Assembly (NCBI GenBank): GCA_007922195.1
Contig: ML681963.1
Span: 140,246,403 to 140,310,402, forward strand
DNA length: 64,000 nt
Source: Podocnemis expansa
Lineage: Eukaryota > Chordata > Testudines > Podocnemididae
Direction: 5' to 3'
In this document: positions 59,380-64,000 of the stretch, in pieces
Position numbering within the stretch: position 1 is the first letter of the stretch
How the letters are laid out: each line of letters begins with the position of its first letter
Position numbers and translations under genes: made by a program
The notes under the pieces: model-generated
Told to the model about the DNA's origin: nothing
Seen by the model: the letters and a program-made list of their open reading frames with translations, nothing else
Database searches by the model: none

Positions 59380-60147
59380 CTCTCTAGTAATTTCAGCTCA
59401 GAGAGAGTTTGCCTCTCTCTAGTGATTCCAGCTCTTACCTTCAAGTAGCTGCAAACAGCTACCTCTATTTAGATGCCAAAGGCCTCAGAAGAAGCCTAGC
59501 CAGATCTATCATTAGACAGGGGAAGCAATAGGAAGTGAGGCACAGACAGCCTCAACCCCCACCGGTCTTCAACTTCTTTCAGGCTGAAACATGCAGTAGC
59601 CTCTCTTACAAATCTTTTTTTTAAGTAAGGGTGGCTCTTACCCTTTATCTAACCCAGACAGATTTGAAACAGAGAGTAGCAATTCACAAAAAGACAGTAT
59701 TTCCTATTTCCCCTCAATAGAATTACAGATATTGACAGATTTGTGATCAAATAAACTCAAATTCCATTATCCATATTACTGTGCACCCATAGTTTGAATA
59801 TGCTAATGCATTCTTTGTGCTTATGCAAATACAAAACCCAGGCAGATGCCCCCCTTCAGAAGCTTTGCGGCACAGCTCCTAAGCATGCCTTACACTACAA
59901 TCCCACCTACAGTGTAGACAAGCCCTAAAAATGTGTGGTAAGACCAGCTTGGAAACAGATGGATAGCATATATGGATGGATGGATGGATGTTCTGAAGAA
60001 GCTTGGAGAAATAATGACTCTCTCCTTCCTAATGAACACTGAGAAAAAGTTACCAGCTCATGAAGTCTCCTGGCCTGATACCAAATTCTAACAATATTGT
60101 GACATAAATACTAACATGCTGTGATGAGCACTACAGAAATACCTATT
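59380..60147. other. Non-coding stretch
   Basis: No gene. A short (GGAT)n run occurs at 59974-59990. A foldback-type right end ('agtgtagacaagcccta') lies at about 59912-59928. Confidence 0.5.
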
Positions 60148-60262
60148 CAGGATTTTATCTCACGAAAGGCTCATGCAATAAATAAATTTGTTAGTCTTTA
60201 AATGCCACAGGACTGCTTGATTGTTTTACTGAACTAGGCTAACATGGCTGCTCCTCTGAAAC
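60148..60262 (+). mobile_element. PLE 3' tail fragment
   Basis: 'aatttgttagtctttaaatg', 'ccacaggactgcttgattgt' and 'gaactaggctaacatggctg' match the PLE tail on the plus strand. Confidence 0.88.
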
Positions 60263-61044
60263 TTCACTCAGTCATGTCTGACTGTCAAGTCTGCCCTAAC
60301 CAGACGTGATTGGCTGGGCAGACTGGAACAGGGCTTACTCAGATGCATTTGGATTTTTTCCCAGTGTTGCTCACCAGATCACAGGGATCTAGCAAAGGCA
60401 TTTGTGGGTACCCAACTCAAAAGCAGAGAGATTTCAGGTGAAATAGGGTTGGATAAATATCTATCACCTTCCTGAAGAAGCTGTGGTAGAAAAGGTCTCG
60501 TCAGCAGTCCTCTAAAAGTCCCATACAGCTCAGAGAAAACACTATAATGTTACCCAATGGCACAAGTAAATACTAACTCCTGTCATGTGACTAAGGTGTT
60601 ACCATTTATAACCCTGTTAAATGCCATGTGACAGGGAGCAGACATAATGACCAATCTTTTATATCACTGTTTGTCACATTTATTACATAGTAAGTTAAAT
60701 TCTGACAAAAATGGCAGCAACTAAGCCACCTGAATCCTTGTGCCTCGCAGGGAACTGAATGGGGTGACTTGCTGCATTCTCTGCAAGTGGTATTGAAGAG
60801 AAACCAAGGACAGCAAAATCCTCTACACTGCTGTATGAGCCAGACGTTAAGCCATTGGCAATCTACAGTACATTCCAGTGGAAAAATGAGGGAGACTGCA
60901 TATTGCTGGACAAAGTCATTCAAAAGTACTTTGATACAGGCAAAGGACATCATTTGGGAAAAGCACATTCTCCCTATAAGGAAATAGCTACCAGGTGAGA
61001 CCACTGATCCTTGTTACAGACCTATCAGGTAAAGCTAATAATAA
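60263..61044. other. Non-coding stretch
   Basis: No gene recognised. Frames on both strands at 60606-61004 lack any known domain. Confidence 0.5.
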
Positions 61045-61258
61045 TAATAATAAAAATAGCTTTTATATAGCCCTTCTCATCGATAGATCTCAAAACATTT
61101 CACAAAGGTGAATATCATCATCCCCATTTCAAAAGGGAAAATAGAGGCAAAGAGAGGTGAGCTGACTTCCCTAGGCCACTCAACAGGACAGGGGCAGAGT
61201 GAGGAATAAAATGTAGGTCTCTAGCACCCCACTATAGTATTCTACCCATTTGGCCACA
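61045..61258 (-). repeat. MIR-like SINE with L2-type tail
   Basis: In reverse complement: 'agacctacattttattcctc', 'ctctttgcctctattttccc', 'gaaatggggatgatgatatt' and 'gagaagggctatataaaagc', the order of a CORE-SINE with its LINE-derived tail. Confidence 0.65.
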
Positions 61259-63474
61259 TGGATTCTATCATATGAATTTGAACACTCAACACATGAACTA
61301 ATTAGAGACCAAGCTATTTGTGGCATAACTGAAAACCAGGTCAAAGGAAAAGAACAGCAAGGAAGAGACTTGACTCTACAATGAACAGTGTCTATTTGCA
61401 GGGGTAGTGAAAACCATGCTTCCCAAATAATATCACCAAGCAATGAAAAAAATGAAGCGCAGACAATTAAAAGTACATACCAAGGCACAAAATCAGAATA
61501 CATGAGTAAACATACAGTAAAGACCAGATCCTCTTGCAATTACTGTGGAGGCATTTGTAACTAGAGTTGAGCAAATATGTGATTCTTTGGTTCAGTGGTT
61601 GTACTGAAAAATCTGCGGAAAAAGCTAATTTGGGTTCAACATGAAATGATCATTTTTGTTTTTTCTTACTGAAACAAAAGAAAAATCAACAACAGTTTCA
61701 GGTTGAACAAAGCATTTCATTTTCTGATTTTTCTTTTTACCCTTTTTGGTGAGTAAAGATTCAGTTAGTTAAATTTACCAAATTTTTTAAACAAACAGTC
61801 AAAAAGACTTGTGCATTCAATAAAATAAACTGTTTTGCATAAGCATGTTACTATGCATACAAATGATGAAGAAATACAAAAGAAAATATATTAACCTACA
61901 GATGGATGACAAGACTGATTATGATGAGGAGACAGACAGAGTTCTTTGGTGGATCTCTTAATAAATGTAAGAAACAAGGTTCTACAACAGGTCAGTTTGA
62001 GACACTAAGAATAAAAAAGCCAAAAAGTGAATTTTCAAAGAAGAGATTGGATATGATTGCAAAATAATCACAGTAAGATCACCCAATGTTAAAACTGAAA
62101 ACTAAACTTATTTCATTCACTTGTTCAATAAGGCAAAGCTACACTGGTTTTACCTATCATCTTGGCAAACTCAGAAATAGTGGAATATGAAGCTCTCATG
62201 AGTGCTTGGTCCAAAGAGCAGTTGAAAATTATAATGACCAAACGTGTTCATAACTTGTCTACTGAGAAGGTTGCAAATGGTGTTCTTAAGGGACTTGAGG
62301 AGATGTGTGTAGGAGGATAGAATGCATTACGAATATAACAGATCACATTGCTTTAGAACCCCGTCTGCCACTGCAAATACATCCATCACATGAAGTCCCT
62401 TTTGTACTAAGAGAGAAAGCAAAAGCTAACTAGATGAAATGGGAAAACTAGATTTACAAAGAAAATTTATGGTATGACCAATGGGGAAAAAAAATCAAAT
62501 GAATTTCATATGGATATTGATCCAAAAGATTTGGGCAAAGCCATCAAATAAATCAGAGGTCATGCCTAGGCTTCTAACAAGGGCATTTTCAGTTTTGGAA
62601 GTCTTCTAGGTGCTAGTGCCATAAAATACAATAATTATTCATTATTATTATAGGTAGATTGCCATCTGCAAAAAGCCCAGTAATCTGCAACCATACAGTA
62701 AAAATTTATTTGGACCACAGAGATAAAACTGGCATAGAAGATGCTTCTGTACAATGCTCACTGTGTCATATTATCATGAGGTCAGAAATGCTCAGTATAA
62801 CCCACAGTGGGCACTGAGAACTATATGAGCAGAGCCTGAGAAGTCCTATTCAGCACATGTATAAATCCCTCCACTGGAGATGATCAGTGACATTCTGGTT
62901 CCTCTGAAGCCAATGGCAAATCTCAAATTAACTCTCATTGTGGCGAGGATTTCACTCAAAAAGTATTCAAATGTGAAAACTGCACTAAATACAGGAGACA
63001 TCGCAGCAACCACTAAACCTACATACAATTCTTTGTAGCTCTCTGTCCATGGCTAGTGCAAATGTCTTTGAATTAAAAGCAAAGAGTTGCCCCTTATTTC
63101 AAGTTTGGGTTTGTTTGCTCACTTCCTAAACTGAGCTGTTGCAAAATATATCAAGCAGCAAGGTACAGCATTGTAGATCACAGTTCGTTTGCTAATATAT
63201 TCCAGATGAGCAAACAGCAAGCAAGCTCATGAGTGGGTCGTTGCAGCAATTCCATTTGATATATCAAGTATACCAGTCAGGGCCCTACTACACATAGTCA
63301 GATTAGGATTAGCATAAAACTCAAACATGTCAGAAAGAAAGAATTTTAGATTCTATGCAGAAAGTGACTAGCCACCTGCCAAAGTAATAGCACTAAGCCT
63401 ATACAGTGTCACGATCAGGTCAGTCCCACATGAAGAACAGAAGACATCAACCTACAATCAACCATGATATAGCC
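61259..63474. other. Non-coding stretch
   Basis: No gene. A/T-rich palindromic words ('gaaaaatc', 'catttcatt') cluster at 61570-61800. The remainder shows no recognisable repeat or RNA. Confidence 0.5.
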
Positions 63475-63661
63475 CAGGAGTCTCAAACTTGCAGCCCATG
63501 GGCCACATGCAGCCCCTACAGCTATTTCCTGCAGCTTGTAATGACAATATCGTTACTGATATTCGCAATATTGTTGTATGGAAAGGTTTCAGCGGTGTGG
63601 CCCTTGGGCTAACATACTAGTACTCATGCGACCTCGTGGTGATTTAAGTTTGAGACCCCTG
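63475..63661. mobile_element. hAT-type miniature, 'CAGGGGTCTCAAAC' family, copy 2
   Basis: Left end 'caggagtctcaaac', right end 'gtttgagacccctg'. Flanks 'atatagcc' (63467-63474) and 'atatagtc' (63662-63669) agree at seven of eight. The interior matches 33844-34056. Confidence 0.9.
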
Positions 63662-64000
63662 ATATAGTCTCTATTTCTTGAATGCTACGAACAGACAGTG
63701 CTTGGCATTGGTAGAACATACAGACACACAGTTACTCACAATGATAAACATCAGAAGCATCATGCACAGGCTTCAGGTAGCAGACCCACTTCAGCAGCCA
63801 AACAAGCCACTGCAGAAGGTGATGCTTGGAGAATAAAAGGAGAGTGTGTAAATCGAAAACTAATGAGGTTCACAGTTAGTAGCTACTGACAAATGCCCGG
63901 TGAGAGGTGGGAGTTTTGACTGTCTGGCCTGGCCTCCATCCTTGGTATTGCTATTAGTGGGGCTTATTAATTGATGCTAAATATGTCTGGTTGTCATCTT
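63662..64000. other. Non-coding right edge
   Basis: Nothing recognisable as gene, RNA or repeat after the hAT target-site duplication. Confidence 0.5.

Noticed and set aside
1..64000. CRISPR array, bacterial operon or phage features
   Set aside because: The repeat families, AT-rich non-coding content and LINE/SINE relics are vertebrate; no regular spacer-repeat array or operon layout is present.

Overview
The window looks like a vertebrate, and most likely reptilian, gene-poor region. No host protein-coding gene, tRNA or rRNA could be supported on either strand. Almost all recognisable coding sequence belongs to decayed mobile elements. The mix is CR1-type LINEs with the typical sauropsid 3' end, two DIRS-like tyrosine-recombinase retrotransposons, a GIY-YIG Penelope-like element (PLE), many short hAT-type non-autonomous DNA transposons, MIR-like SINEs and palindrome-rich foldback elements. 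A turtle is my best guess and a crocodilian the main alternative. This is inferred from the repeat repertoire only.

Layout: 1-1.52 kb is AT-rich with a possible SINE relic. At 1.52-7.63 kb lies DIRS element A (minus strand) with gag-like, RT, RNase H and tyrosine-recombinase remnants, inverted terminal repeats and an internal complementary region; its gag region carries an internally inverted PLE insertion. At 7.6-12.5 kb is non-coding DNA with a TTCGAA-rich foldback (8128-8526) and a TG microsatellite. At 12.53-13.73 kb a second foldback is split by a 755-bp hAT element with a perfect 8-bp target-site duplication. At 13.75-16.84 kb is the longest PLE copy (plus strand; RT plus GIY-YIG endonuclease), broken by a 216-bp hAT element. 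A long inverted repeat lies at 20.16-21.51 kb. A minus-strand CR1 (22.0-23.5 kb, resuming at 30.3 kb) is split by DIRS element B (23.51-30.29 kb), which is itself cut by a 402-bp hAT element in the recombinase region.

The rest of the window (30.4-64 kb) is non-coding with dispersed elements: PLE tails, hAT miniatures (32.1, 33.8, 45.4-47.6 and 63.5 kb), CR1 pieces (37.4, 43.3-45.35, 51.9 and 55.0 kb), foldbacks (36.8, 49.9 and 52.5 kb), and an 81-bp minisatellite nested in a 257-bp tandem duplication at 58.6-59.4 kb.

The elements form a readable nesting order: CR1, then DIRS B, then hAT; DIRS A, then PLE; PLE, then hAT; foldback, then hAT. Every autonomous element carries stops, frameshifts or catalytic-residue changes, so none appears able to move by itself. 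The least explained signals are the foldback group, whose members share a TIR but have different internal palindromic words, the long inverted repeat at 20-21.5 kb, and the 81-bp/257-bp nested tandem array.
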